This document shows positions 53,976-63,732 of a stretch of DNA of 64,000 nt, one piece after another. Origin of the DNA: an uncultured Flavobacteriaceae bacterium. GTDB lineage: Bacteria; Bacteroidota; Bacteroidia; Flavobacteriales; Flavobacteriaceae. Made by a program: the position numbers and the translations under genes. The notes beneath the pieces were generated by a model. That model saw only the letters and a list, made by a program, of their open reading frames with translations. It made no database searches and was not told the origin of the DNA. The first letter of the stretch is position 1; every line of letters starts with the position of its first letter. The stretch lies in the NCBI GenBank assembly GCA_947493535.1, contig CANLRK010000007.1, positions 1 to 64,000 of the forward strand, written 5' to 3'.

Positions 53976-55157
53976 GTGAATACAAATGTAATTACTCAAA
54001 AAATTGCAGCATTAAAAATATGCGTTCTTATACCAACTTATAATAATGAACGCACATTAGCTCGTGTAATTGAAGGGGTTCAAGTTTATACTAATAATAT
54101 AATTGTTGTAAACGATGGGGCTACCGATAGTACCTCTAAAATTCTTAAAAAGTATACAAACCTTACTCTAATTCATTTTTCTAAAAACAAAGGCAAAGGT
54201 AAAGCCTTACAAGTTGGGTTTAAAAAAGCGTACGAGTTAGGGTATACTTACGCCATTACAATAGACTCTGATGGGCAGCACTATCCGTCAGATATAATTA
54301 AATTTATTACAGAAATAGAACAATCCCCTAATAGCTTATTAATAGGAGATAGGAATATGACTCAAGAAGGCATACCTAAAAAAAGTAGTTTTGGTAATAA
54401 GTTTTCTAATTTTTGGTTTCAATTTGAAACGGGTGTAAAACTTAACGATACCCAATCTGGTTACCGCTTATATCCCTTAAAGCAATTAGCAAATTTGACA
54501 TATTTCACAAATAAATTTGAATTTGAAATAGAAGTTATTGTTCGTGCAGCTTGGAAAGGGATTGAAGTTAAAAATGTACCTATTCAAGTATTGTATGATG
54601 AGTCAGAGCGTGTTACTCATTTCAGGCCAGTTAAAGATTTTTCACGTATAAGTGTTTTAAATACAGTATTAGTATTAATTACGTTGCTATATATTAAACC
54701 ACGTGATTTTTTAAAAAAGCTAAAAAAAAAAGGGGTTAAACGTTTTTTTTTAGAAGACTTCCTTCAAAACTCCGATTCAAAAGAAAAAAAGGCATTATCC
54801 ATTGCTTTAGGAGTTTTTATTGGTGTAGCGCCTTTTTGGGGTTTTCAAACTATATTGGTTATTTTTTTAGCAATGCTATTGAAACTTAATAAAGTTATTG
54901 CATTTACCTTTTCAAATATTAGCATACCAATATTTATCCCTTTTATTGTGTATGGAAGTATTCGTTTAGGGGCTTGTATGCTTCAAGATACACCAGCTGT
55001 AACTACTATAAGTGCTATTGATGTAAACAATTTAAACTTGAAAGCACATTTATTACAGTATCTGGTAGGCAGTTTTTCTTTAGCTATTTTATTAGCTTTG
55101 TTTTTCGGTTTTTTAGGGTACATGATTCTATTCATTTTTAGCAAAAAGAAGCAATAG
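53976..55157 (+). CDS. Glycosyltransferase family 2 fused to DUF2062
   Basis: A 393-residue two-domain membrane enzyme with GTG start. The GT2 domain (about 15-230) resembles dolichyl-phosphate-mannose synthase: VLIPTYNNERTLARVI, VVNDGATDSTSKI, and DSDGQHYPSDI. It is followed by a DUF2062 membrane domain (about 265-390: ALSIALGVFIGVAPFWGFQTILVIFL and two more hydrophobic segments). Aryl polyene and flexirubin loci usually hold this fusion. It may glycosylate the pigment or a lipid carrier; the acceptor is unknown. It overlaps the MMPL gene by one base. Confidence 0.87.
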   Translation: MNTNVITQKIAALKICVLIPTYNNERTLARVIEGVQVYTNNIIVVNDGATDSTSKILKKYTNLTLIHFSKNKGKGKALQVGFKKAYELGYTYAITIDSDGQHYPSDIIKFITEIEQSPNSLLIGDRNMTQEGIPKKSSFGNKFSNFWFQFETGVKLNDTQSGYRLYPLKQLANLTYFTNKFEFEIEVIVRAAWKGIEVKNVPIQVLYDESERVTHFRPVKDFSRISVLNTVLVLITLLYIKPRDFLKKLKKKGVKRFFLEDFLQNSDSKEKKALSIALGVFIGVAPFWGFQTILVIFLAMLLKLNKVIAFTFSNISIPIFIPFIVYGSIRLGACMLQDTPAVTTISAIDVNNLNLKAHLLQYLVGSFSLAILLALFFGFLGYMILFIFSKKKQ

Positions 55158-58100
55158 TGGAGCATTTTTTCTATAATATTTATAAAAGAATACAAGCAAA
55201 TAAGGCAATTACATTTTGTAGTGCTTTAATAGTGTTGCTCTTTTTTTTATTCCTTTCCTCTCAATTAAAATTTGAAGAAGATATTACTAAGCTTATTCCT
55301 GAAAATGAAAAAGCCGTTACCTTAAATAAAGTGTTGAGTCAAGTTGACTTTGCAGATAAAATTGTTGTTAGGATAGCAGTAGAAGATAGTATAGATGTAA
55401 ATTTATTAACTACAGTTGCTGCAGATTTTATACAAGAAACAACAAATAAATGTGATGATTATGTAGAAGAAATCCAAGGTGTCGTTTCGGATAATGATTT
55501 AGAAGAAACCATGAACTTTGTATATGAAAATTTGCCTCAGTTTCTAACAGAAGAAGATTATAATGTAATTGAAAATAGGTTAAACCAAGAAACAATTCAA
55601 AAAAACATAGCAGATAATTATAAAGCATTAATATCTCCCTCAGGTTTTGTAACTCGAAAAACAATTTTGCAAGACCCTTTAGGACTTACTTTTCTTGGAC
55701 TCGAAAAGTTAAAAGAACTACAAGTAGGAGAGGGGTTTACAATTCAGAATGGTTTTATAATTACAGAAGATAATAAAAACTTATTATTATTTATTAAGCC
55801 TAAATTAGCATCAAACGAAACAGATAAAAACACAAGGTTTGTAAATAAATTGTATGAAATACAAACAGAGTTAAATGAAAAATATGGTAAAAAATTAGTT
55901 AATTACTACGGAGCTACAGTAATTGCTGTAGCTAATGCAAATCAGATAAAAACAGATATACAATTAACAGTTAGCATAGCGTTAGGTGTATTATTTATTA
56001 TACTAATATTATTTTATAAGAGGTTAATTATACCAATTATATTATTTATACCTACGTTATTCGGAGCTTTATTAGCGGTTGCAGCATTATATATTATCCG
56101 AGGGACAATTTCAGCAATTTCTATAGGTATAGGCTCTGTACTATTGGGGATTACATTGGATTTTTCATTACATATTCTTACGCATTATAGAAACAACCCA
56201 AATATTTTAAAATTGTATAATGATGTAACAAAACCAATAGTTATGAGTAGTATTACAACAACTATGGCTTTTTTGTGTTTGGTGTTTGTAAACTCAAGAG
56301 CATTACAAGATCTGGGTATTTTCGCTGCAATTAGTGTGTTAGGAGCTTCTTTCTTTGCATTAATTTTTATTCCGCATTTGTATAGTAATAAAACACCTGT
56401 TCAAAGTGTCAAAAATAATATTCTTGATAGTATTGCGGCTTATTCCTTTAGTAAAAATAAAGTGATAATATCCATTTGCTTATTAATCAGTTTGGTTGCT
56501 ACGCTTACGTATTCTAAAGTAATTTTTGATAAAGATATTTCAAAGATGAACTATCAAACAGAAACGTTACTTAAAGAAGAAAAAGTGTTAAGTAATTTGC
56601 TGAATACTGATTCTAAATCATTGTATATAGTAACCTATGCCAATAGCTTAAATGAAGTATTGCATGAAAATGAAAAGGTATATAATTCGTTTAAATCATT
56701 AAAAGATAATGATGATATAGCTAGCTATAGTTCGCTAGCAGGGATTATTACAAGTGATGAAATTCAAAAGCAACGACTTAGTAATTGGAGAGCATTTTGG
56801 ACAAAAGAAAAAAAAGCTAACCTACAAGAAACATTCATTAAAGAAGGTGAAAAGTATGGTTTTAAATCAACCACATTTAATACATTTTATAAAAAGATAG
56901 CTCATAATCATGCTGTAATTCCTTTTACTAACTACACTGCTATAAAAGCTTTAAATACAAATGAATTTATTGCTAATAAAGATAGTTTTTATACCGTGTT
57001 ATCTTCCTTGAAAGTACCAACAGATAAACTTAAAAAAGTTAAAGAACATTTTAGCGCTCATAAGCAAGTTGTTGTTATCGACAGGCAAGCTATGAATGAA
57101 GCTTTTTTAAATACATTTAAAGATGATTTTAATAATTTACTTGGATATTCATTTATAGCAGTTGTAATAGTATTATTAATATTTTTCAGACGAATTGAAT
57201 TAGTGCTAATAACAGTTACTCCTATAGCGTTAACTTGGTTAATTACGATGGGACTTATGGGCATATTCGGCTTATCGTTTAATATTTTTAATATTATTAT
57301 TTCTACATTTATTTTTGGTTTAGGTGTTGATTACGCCATATTCATGACTAATGGTTTAATAAAAGAATATGAAACGGGGAAAAAATATTTACCTGTTTAT
57401 AGAACATCAATATTATTATCAGTAATAACTACTATACTCGGAGTTGGAGTTTTGATTTTTGCTAAACATCCTGCGTTACACTCTATAGCTTCAGTGTGCT
57501 TAATAGGAATAGGAACTGCATTAATAATTACATTTGTAATACAACCAATTGTATTTAAAGCGTTAATAACCAATCGCGCTAAAAAAGGTTATGCTCCATT
57601 AGAGTTAAGGAAAACAATTCATTCTTTCATATCTTTTGCATTTTATGGAATAGGAGGTATGCTATTATCGTTGGTAGCTATAACACTACTAAAAATATTG
57701 CCAATAAGTAAAAAAATTAAATTTAAGTGGTTGCATAGCGCTATGGCAAAATTGGCTACTTCGGTATTATATTCTAATCCTTTTGTAAGTAAAGAAGTAA
57801 TTTTAAATAAAGAAACCTTTAAAAAGCAAGCTGTTATAATTGCTAATCACACCTCATTTTTAGATACATTAGCAATTGCATTAGTAACTCCAAAAGTTGT
57901 TTTTTTAGTAAATGATTGGGTGTATAAATCTCCAATTTTTGGTCAGTTAGCTAAAGTTGCAGGTTATTATCCTGTTTCTAGTGGTGTAGACGGTAGTTTA
58001 GATCATTTAAAAAAGAAAATGAATCAAGGATATTCCTTGGTGGTGTTTCCGGAAGGAAAAAGAATGTACACTAATAAAATAGGTAGATTTCATAAGGGAG

Positions 58101-58825
58101 CGTTCTTTTTAGCAGAAAAGTTGGACTTAGAGATTTTACCACTATATATTCATGGAAATTCAGAGGTATTACCAAAAGGCGATTTTATTATATACGATGG
58201 TTCTATAACTGTTAAAGTTGGTGATAGATTATCAATGGATGCTCCAGAATTAGGGAATTCTATTAAAGAGAAAACAAAAGCAATTAGCTCAATTTTTAAA
58301 AACGAATTTCAACGCATTCGTAAAGAAATTGAAACACCAATATATTTTAAAAAACGAATACTTAGTAATTTTATTTTCAAATCTGATGAAATCTATAATA
58401 CTGTAAAAAAAGATATAGACGCTAATATAAAATTATATGCAAAAGTGTCTAACAGTATACCTATTGATGCAGTAATATTGCATATCGCAAACGATTATGG
58501 GCAGCTAGATTTACTCTTAAACTATTATAGTAATAGTCGTAAAATAAGTACATTTATTGCTGAAATAGAAAAAAGAACAATTGCTGCTAACAATTTTATT
58601 GGCAAAGAACGGGAAATTGATTATTTAGAAAAGTTAGCAATAACAAAAAAAACAGATACAATAATTTTCTCTACAGCTATAGAAGAACTACAATTTGAAT
58701 ATATATTAGCATGTAATATCATTATTTTAAATAATTGTATAGCTATTCAAACATTTATAAAAAATGATTATGAAGTTGTATGTCAAGAAGAAAACATTAT
58801 ACTATTGAAAAGAAGCAAAAAATAA
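55157..58825 (+). CDS. MMPL/RND exporter fused to acyltransferase and a methyltransferase-like tail
   Basis: A 1222-residue fusion with GTG start. Residues of about 1-830 form an MMPL-type RND exporter: TM1 near 17-37, an extracytoplasmic loop, five clustered TMs (about 270-415), a second loop, and a second TM cluster (about 660-805) with GLGVDYAIFMTNGL. About 880-1085 is a PlsC-like acyltransferase with ANHTSFLDTLAIAL (H about 897) and FPEGKRMY (about 963). About 1090-1200 looks like a degenerate Rossmann methyltransferase (DAVILHIANDYGQLDLLLNY), with the glycine-rich SAM motif eroded. It may acylate and export the pigment. Confidence 0.88.
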   Translation: MEHFFYNIYKRIQANKAITFCSALIVLLFFLFLSSQLKFEEDITKLIPENEKAVTLNKVLSQVDFADKIVVRIAVEDSIDVNLLTTVAADFIQETTNKCDDYVEEIQGVVSDNDLEETMNFVYENLPQFLTEEDYNVIENRLNQETIQKNIADNYKALISPSGFVTRKTILQDPLGLTFLGLEKLKELQVGEGFTIQNGFIITEDNKNLLLFIKPKLASNETDKNTRFVNKLYEIQTELNEKYGKKLVNYYGATVIAVANANQIKTDIQLTVSIALGVLFIILILFYKRLIIPIILFIPTLFGALLAVAALYIIRGTISAISIGIGSVLLGITLDFSLHILTHYRNNPNILKLYNDVTKPIVMSSITTTMAFLCLVFVNSRALQDLGIFAAISVLGASFFALIFIPHLYSNKTPVQSVKNNILDSIAAYSFSKNKVIISICLLISLVATLTYSKVIFDKDISKMNYQTETLLKEEKVLSNLLNTDSKSLYIVTYANSLNEVLHENEKVYNSFKSLKDNDDIASYSSLAGIITSDEIQKQRLSNWRAFWTKEKKANLQETFIKEGEKYGFKSTTFNTFYKKIAHNHAVIPFTNYTAIKALNTNEFIANKDSFYTVLSSLKVPTDKLKKVKEHFSAHKQVVVIDRQAMNEAFLNTFKDDFNNLLGYSFIAVVIVLLIFFRRIELVLITVTPIALTWLITMGLMGIFGLSFNIFNIIISTFIFGLGVDYAIFMTNGLIKEYETGKKYLPVYRTSILLSVITTILGVGVLIFAKHPALHSIASVCLIGIGTALIITFVIQPIVFKALITNRAKKGYAPLELRKTIHSFISFAFYGIGGMLLSLVAITLLKILPISKKIKFKWLHSAMAKLATSVLYSNPFVSKEVILNKETFKKQAVIIANHTSFLDTLAIALVTPKVVFLVNDWVYKSPIFGQLAKVAGYYPVSSGVDGSLDHLKKKMNQGYSLVVFPEGKRMYTNKIGRFHKGAFFLAEKLDLEILPLYIHGNSEVLPKGDFIIYDGSITVKVGDRLSMDAPELGNSIKEKTKAISSIFKNEFQRIRKEIETPIYFKKRILSNFIFKSDEIYNTVKKDIDANIKLYAKVSNSIPIDAVILHIANDYGQLDLLLNYYSNSRKISTFIAEIEKRTIAANNFIGKEREIDYLEKLAITKKTDTIIFSTAIEELQFEYILACNIIILNNCIAIQTFIKNDYEVVCQEENIILLKRSKK

Positions 58826-60364
58826 ATGGGGGAAAATAATTATGATATAGTTGTTGTAGGAAGTGGTTTAGGAGGTTTAGTCTCTGCTTTAATTTTTGCT
58901 AAAGAAGGGAAAAAAGTATGTGTGCTTGAAAAGAACAACCAATTTGGAGGTAATTTACAAACTTTTGTTCGAGATAAAAGTATTTTTGATACTGGAGTAC
59001 ATTACATAGGTGGGTTAGATGAAGGTGAAAATTTACATCAATACTTTAAGTATTTAGGCATCATGGATGATCTTAAACTTAAAAAAATGAATGAAGATTG
59101 TTATGATGTAATTACTTTTGAAGGAGATGAAATTAAATATCCTCATGCACAAGGGTATGAAAACTTTATAGAACAATTAGCAAAAATATTCCCAGAGGAA
59201 CGTAATGTTATTGAAACCTACTGTGAAAAAATAAAAGAAACATGTAATAGTTTTCCTTTATACAATTTAAAAATTGGTGATGCTTATTATGATAAAACAG
59301 ACTTATTATCATTAAAGGTTAAAGATTATATTGAAAGTATTACTGATAATAAAAAACTACAAGCCGTTTTAGTTGGCTCTAATTTTTTATATGCAGGTGA
59401 AGAAAACACACCTTTTTATGTCCATGCATTATCAATAAATTCCTACATACAAAGCTCATGGCGTTGTGTAAATGGAGGAAGCCAAATATCAAAACTATTA
59501 ATTAGAAAAATTCGTAACCTAGGAGGTAAAGTACTAAAATATAAAGAGGTTACAGGGTTTGGTTTTGACAACGGTAAGTTAGTTAGCGCTCAAACAAAAG
59601 ATGGTTGTGAGTACTATGGGAAGCAATTTATTTCTAATATTGAACCCAAGTATACCTTAAAGATGATTGGCGAAAATAAAATGCGTAAGGCTTATACCAA
59701 GCGTATTGAAAATATAAAAAGTGTTATATCAGCATTTAGTGTCTATTTTGTGTTCAAACCAGAAAGCTTTAAGTATATAAACCATAACTTCTATCATTTT
59801 AAAAATGAAAACCGTGTATGGCTTGCACAGGAATACACACAAGATTCTTGGCCAGAAGGGTATATGTTGTCTGTTGGCGCTAAAAAAAATCAAACGGAAT
59901 GGGCAGAAAACATGACCTTCATAACGTATATGCGCTATGATGAAGTTAAAGAATGGGAAAACACGTTTAATACTGTAGCAGAGGAAGATGAGCGTGGAGC
60001 TGCATATGAGGCGTTTAAAAATGTAAAAATTGAACAAGCTATTTGTGAAATTGAAAAGAAATTTCCCAATTTCCGCTCGTGTATAAAGTCTGTACATTCA
60101 TCATCTCCTTTGTCATACAGAGATTATATAGGTGTAAATGAAGGTTCAATGTATGGGTATGTAAAAGATGCCGATAGCCCAATGACATCATTTTTATCGC
60201 CAAGAACAAAGTTGAAAAATTTATTTTTCACAGGACAAAGTATTAACATGCACGGACTATTAGGAGTTACTATTAGTGCTGTGCTTACATGTTCAGAAAT
60301 GCTAGGGAGAGATTATTTAATTAATAAAATTAACGCTGAGTTGGAGGCGAAGGTAGCGAAGTAA
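58826..60364 (+). CDS. Phytoene desaturase/CrtISO-like FAD oxidoreductase
   Basis: A 512-residue FAD-dependent enzyme. The N-terminal dinucleotide motif is VVVGSGLGGLVSALIFAKEGKKVCVLEK (about 7-34), followed by FGGNLQTF and FDTGVHYIGG, typical of carotenoid isomerase, retinol saturase and phytoene desaturase relatives. The C-terminal LFFTGQSINMHGLLGVTISAVLT (about 469-491) fits the family. It probably acts on the polyene, for example on double-bond geometry or reduction. It directly abuts the MMPL gene and overlaps the C45 gene by one base. Confidence 0.87.
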   Translation: MGENNYDIVVVGSGLGGLVSALIFAKEGKKVCVLEKNNQFGGNLQTFVRDKSIFDTGVHYIGGLDEGENLHQYFKYLGIMDDLKLKKMNEDCYDVITFEGDEIKYPHAQGYENFIEQLAKIFPEERNVIETYCEKIKETCNSFPLYNLKIGDAYYDKTDLLSLKVKDYIESITDNKKLQAVLVGSNFLYAGEENTPFYVHALSINSYIQSSWRCVNGGSQISKLLIRKIRNLGGKVLKYKEVTGFGFDNGKLVSAQTKDGCEYYGKQFISNIEPKYTLKMIGENKMRKAYTKRIENIKSVISAFSVYFVFKPESFKYINHNFYHFKNENRVWLAQEYTQDSWPEGYMLSVGAKKNQTEWAENMTFITYMRYDEVKEWENTFNTVAEEDERGAAYEAFKNVKIEQAICEIEKKFPNFRSCIKSVHSSSPLSYRDYIGVNEGSMYGYVKDADSPMTSFLSPRTKLKNLFFTGQSINMHGLLGVTISAVLTCSEMLGRDYLINKINAELEAKVAK

Positions 60365-62043
60365 TGTTGAAATTGTTCTTTCAAAAAAATAGTATTGTAG
60401 TACTTTGTTTTATCACGATTTTAGTTTCCTCATGTGGTACATCAAAATCAATTAAGCATAAACCAATTTTAACGGGTTATACCAACAAAATTGCTGAGCG
60501 TAAAATACACTCTGACTCTTTAATAACAATTGAAAAAAATAAATTAAAACTTTCTAAATATGGTCATTGGCAATTGTTCGTTTCAGGAGATCCGTTAGAA
60601 AGAGGTTTACTAACAGGTAGTTTAACCAGAGAATTATTACAATATCAAGACCGTGTTTTTTTAGACAAAATTGAAGAAATTGTTCCATCGAAGTTTAAAC
60701 AAAAACTATTACGATCATTTTTAAAATGGTTCAATCGGAAATTATATTTAAATGTTAAAGAAGAATATAAAACAGAAATTTATGGTGTATCACGTTTTGC
60801 TTCTGATAAGTATAATCATATTGCTCCTAAATACTTAAGGAGTTTATACTTACATGGTGCACATGATATTGGTCATGCATTACAAGATTTAGCTTTAGTT
60901 GGCTGTTCCTCTTTTGCTGCATGGGGAAACAAAACATCTGACGGAAAACTTTTATTGGCTAGAAATTTTGATTTTTATGCAGGAGATGATTTTGCTAAGA
61001 ATAAGCTTATTTCATTTGTAAAACCAACGGAAGGAATTCCTTTTGTTTCTGTAGCTTGGGGAGGAATGGTTGGTGCTGTTTCTGCAATGAATAAAAAGGG
61101 GTTGACAGTTACTTTAAATGCAGGAAAGTCATCTGTTCCTCTTGTAGCTAAAACACCTATCTCTTTAGTAGCCCGTGAAATAATTCAATATGCTTCAACA
61201 ATTAATGAAGCTATTGCTATTGCTAAAAAACGAACTGTTTTTGTAGCAGAGTCAATTATGGTAGGTAGTGCTGCCGATAATAAAGCAGTACTTATAGAAG
61301 TTTCTCCTAGTAATTTTGGGGTTTATGATGTTACTAATAGCAATCAGTTAATATGCTCAAACCATTTTCAGAGTAAACCATATAAAACGGACAAGAATAA
61401 TTTAAAACATATAAAAGAAAGTCACTCTCAATATCGGTTTGAAAAAATGGAAGAATTGCTTGAGCAAACCGAAAAACTAAGCCCTGAAAAAGCTGTAGCT
61501 ATATTACGTGATAGAAGTGGTTTAAAAAGTAAATCTATAGGGTATGGAAATGAAAAGGCTTTAAATCAGCTTTTGGCACACCATGGAGTGGTTTTTAAGC
61601 CTTCTGAAAAACAACTGTGGGTATCAACAAATCCGTATCAATTAGGAGCTTTTGTTGCCTATGATTTGGATGAAATTTTTAGTGAGTCGTTTAATGAAAA
61701 AGTAACCTTTGAAAAGGAATCATTAACTATTGCCGCTGATTCTTTTATAAATTCTCAAGCATACATAAACTATGAAAACTATAGAATAATTGATAGACAT
61801 ATTGATGTTGTTTTATCAAATCCAGAAACACAAATTTCATCAGAAGAGTTAATGCAATACATAGCTCTAAACTCAAATCTATGGATACCTCATTATAAAG
61901 TAGGAAAGTACTATTATCAGAAAAAATGGTATACTAAAGCTATTCCATACTTTGAGGCTGCATTACAAAAAGAAGTAACGACAATTCCAGATAAAAAAGC
62001 AATTGAAAAACACTTAAAAAAGTGTTTGCGTAAAATAAATTAA
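60364..62043 (+). CDS. Lipoprotein C45-family acyltransferase/hydrolase
   Basis: A 559-residue Ntn-type protein of the C45 family (acyl-CoA:6-aminopenicillanate acyltransferase-like). It has a lipobox (ITILVSSCGT, cysteine 24) and the self-processing nucleophile C181 in ALVGCSSFAAWGNK, followed by LLARNFDFYAGDDF. The C-terminal part (about 480-559) is helical with TPR-like features (NLWIPHYKVGKYYYQKKWYTKAIPYFEAAL). It should act outside the inner membrane on an acyl ester or amide. It is a second candidate for joining or trimming the pigment ester. Confidence 0.83.
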   Translation: MLKLFFQKNSIVVLCFITILVSSCGTSKSIKHKPILTGYTNKIAERKIHSDSLITIEKNKLKLSKYGHWQLFVSGDPLERGLLTGSLTRELLQYQDRVFLDKIEEIVPSKFKQKLLRSFLKWFNRKLYLNVKEEYKTEIYGVSRFASDKYNHIAPKYLRSLYLHGAHDIGHALQDLALVGCSSFAAWGNKTSDGKLLLARNFDFYAGDDFAKNKLISFVKPTEGIPFVSVAWGGMVGAVSAMNKKGLTVTLNAGKSSVPLVAKTPISLVAREIIQYASTINEAIAIAKKRTVFVAESIMVGSAADNKAVLIEVSPSNFGVYDVTNSNQLICSNHFQSKPYKTDKNNLKHIKESHSQYRFEKMEELLEQTEKLSPEKAVAILRDRSGLKSKSIGYGNEKALNQLLAHHGVVFKPSEKQLWVSTNPYQLGAFVAYDLDEIFSESFNEKVTFEKESLTIAADSFINSQAYINYENYRIIDRHIDVVLSNPETQISSEELMQYIALNSNLWIPHYKVGKYYYQKKWYTKAIPYFEAALQKEVTTIPDKKAIEKHLKKCLRKIN

Positions 62044-62046
62044 TTT

Positions 62047-63339
62047 ATGAATATTCCAGAAATAGAACAATCTTCAAATGATGAAATATTAAAATTTCAG
62101 AATGCTAAATTAATTGATTTACTCAGCTATTTAAACAAGAATTCTGCATTTTATCAAAAGAAATTTGCTAATGAAAATATTAATATTTCAAGCATTAAAA
62201 CCATAAGTGACTTACAAAAAATATCTTTAACAACTAAAGATGATTTACAGCAGTATAATGATGATTTTATATGCGTAGATAAATCAAAAATAGTTGATTT
62301 TGTCACTACTTCTGGTACTTTAGGAAAACCAGTAACATTTGCATTAACAGACAAAGATTTAGACCGTTTAGCTTATAATGAAGCTATTTCATTTGCTTGT
62401 GCTGGTGTTAGTGAAAATGACGTTGTGCAACTTATGACCACTATGGATAGGAGGTTTATGGCAGGATTAGCATATTTTTTAGGGATAAGAAAGTTAGGGG
62501 CTGGAATAATAAGAGTAGGAGCCGGAATACCAGAATTGCAATGGGATTCTATTTTAAAATTTAATCCTACATATTTAATAGCTGTACCGTCTTTTTTATT
62601 AAAGTTAATACAGTATGCGGAGGCTAACGGAATTGATTATAACTCTTCAAGTGTGAAAGGAGTTATATGTATTGGTGAATCTTTAAGGAATAGTGACTTT
62701 AGTTTAAATACACTATCTGAAAAAATAACGAATAAATGGAATGTCCAATTATATTCTACTTATGCATCAACAGAAATGGGGACTGCTTTTACTGAATGTG
62801 ATCAGTTTAAAGGAGGGCATCACCATCCTGAATTAATTATTACAGAAATTATTGATGAAGATGGAAACGTAGTTAAAGATGGAGAAGAAGGGGAGTTGGT
62901 GGTAACTACTTTAGGTTTTGAAGCAATGCCTTTACTGCGGTTTAAAACTGGTGATATTATAAAAGCGCATTATGGTGCTTGTGAATGTGGAAGAAATACT
63001 ATGCGATTAGGACCAGTTGTGGGAAGGAAAAAGCAAATGGTAAAGTATAAAGGAACTACATTATATCCACCAGCTATGCATGATTTACTTAATAAGTTTG
63101 ATGATGTAGAGTGTTATATTATTGAAATAAACACTAATGATATAGGGACTGATGAAATTTTAATTAAAATTGCAGCTAATGATACATCTTTTGATTTTTT
63201 GTCAAAAATAAAGGATCATTTTAGAGCAAAACTACGTGTAGCACCTGTTATAGAGTTTCACGATGCAAAAGAAATCAACAAACTTCGTTTTCCTAAAATG
63301 AGTAGGAAACCAGTTGATTTTATTGATAAAAGAGTGTAA
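62047..63339 (+). CDS. PaaK-like adenylate-forming ligase (coumarate activation)
   Basis: A 430-residue member of the phenylacetate-CoA ligase subfamily of adenylate-forming enzymes. Motifs: FVTTSGTLGKPVTF (about 79-92), the ATP-binding STYASTEMGTAFTECD (about 236-251), and LLRFKTGDIIKAHYGACECGRNTMRLGPVVGRKKQMVKYKGTTLYP in parts (about 297-343). It lies last in the operon. It probably activates 4-coumarate from the ammonia-lyase and loads it on CoA or directly on an ACP as the polyene starter. Confidence 0.86.
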   Translation: MNIPEIEQSSNDEILKFQNAKLIDLLSYLNKNSAFYQKKFANENINISSIKTISDLQKISLTTKDDLQQYNDDFICVDKSKIVDFVTTSGTLGKPVTFALTDKDLDRLAYNEAISFACAGVSENDVVQLMTTMDRRFMAGLAYFLGIRKLGAGIIRVGAGIPELQWDSILKFNPTYLIAVPSFLLKLIQYAEANGIDYNSSSVKGVICIGESLRNSDFSLNTLSEKITNKWNVQLYSTYASTEMGTAFTECDQFKGGHHHPELIITEIIDEDGNVVKDGEEGELVVTTLGFEAMPLLRFKTGDIIKAHYGACECGRNTMRLGPVVGRKKQMVKYKGTTLYPPAMHDLLNKFDDVECYIIEINTNDIGTDEILIKIAANDTSFDFLSKIKDHFRAKLRVAPVIEFHDAKEINKLRFPKMSRKPVDFIDKRV

Positions 63340-63346
63340 TCAGTAA

Positions 63347-63718
63347 TTATTGTATAATAACTTGTTTGATAAGAGCAATACTATCGCAATTTTCTACTAA
63401 AAACTCGTAGGATTTTTCTTTATAATTATTCTCTATAGTATAGGTTTTACACGATTTCTTTTTTGTGTTACTTCTTGAAAAATCAACAGTTCCATTATTG
63501 TAAGCAGCTGTAATAGCAGCAGTATCTAAAGTTTTAGTAGTAATAAGTTCTTGTACAGTAGGGGTAAAAGCTCTTTTTTTAAGTCGGATATCTTTTAAGA
63601 TCCTACAGTTGGGTAAATAACAAAAAGAAGTTTTTTTCTTGTCTAGTACAAAAAAAACTACAATACTACCCAGTGCCAATCCAACTAGATAATACCCAAA
63701 ACGTTGAATAAAATTCAT
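63347..63718 (-). CDS. DUF4258-like protein
   Basis: A 123-residue protein with an N-terminal transmembrane segment (RFGYYLVGLALGSIVVFFVLD, about 5-25) followed by KKTSFCYLPNCRILKDIRLK and a short alpha/beta domain (about 60-123). It resembles the DUF4258 protein found next to alanine dehydrogenase genes in flavobacteria. It is convergent with the pigment operon with only seven bases between the stop codons, and 14 bases downstream of the ald-like gene. Function unknown. Confidence 0.68.
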   Translation of the reverse strand: MNFIQRFGYYLVGLALGSIVVFFVLDKKKTSFCYLPNCRILKDIRLKKRAFTPTVQELITTKTLDTAAITAAYNNGTVDFSRSNTKKKSCKTYTIENNYKEKSYEFLVENCDSIALIKQVIIQ

Positions 63719-63732
63719 TTAATTATAGATGA

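Noticed and set aside
32846-63339. Recently acquired genomic island
   Set aside because: No integrase, transposase, tRNA target or flanking repeat is seen, and codon and base use look like the surroundings by eye.
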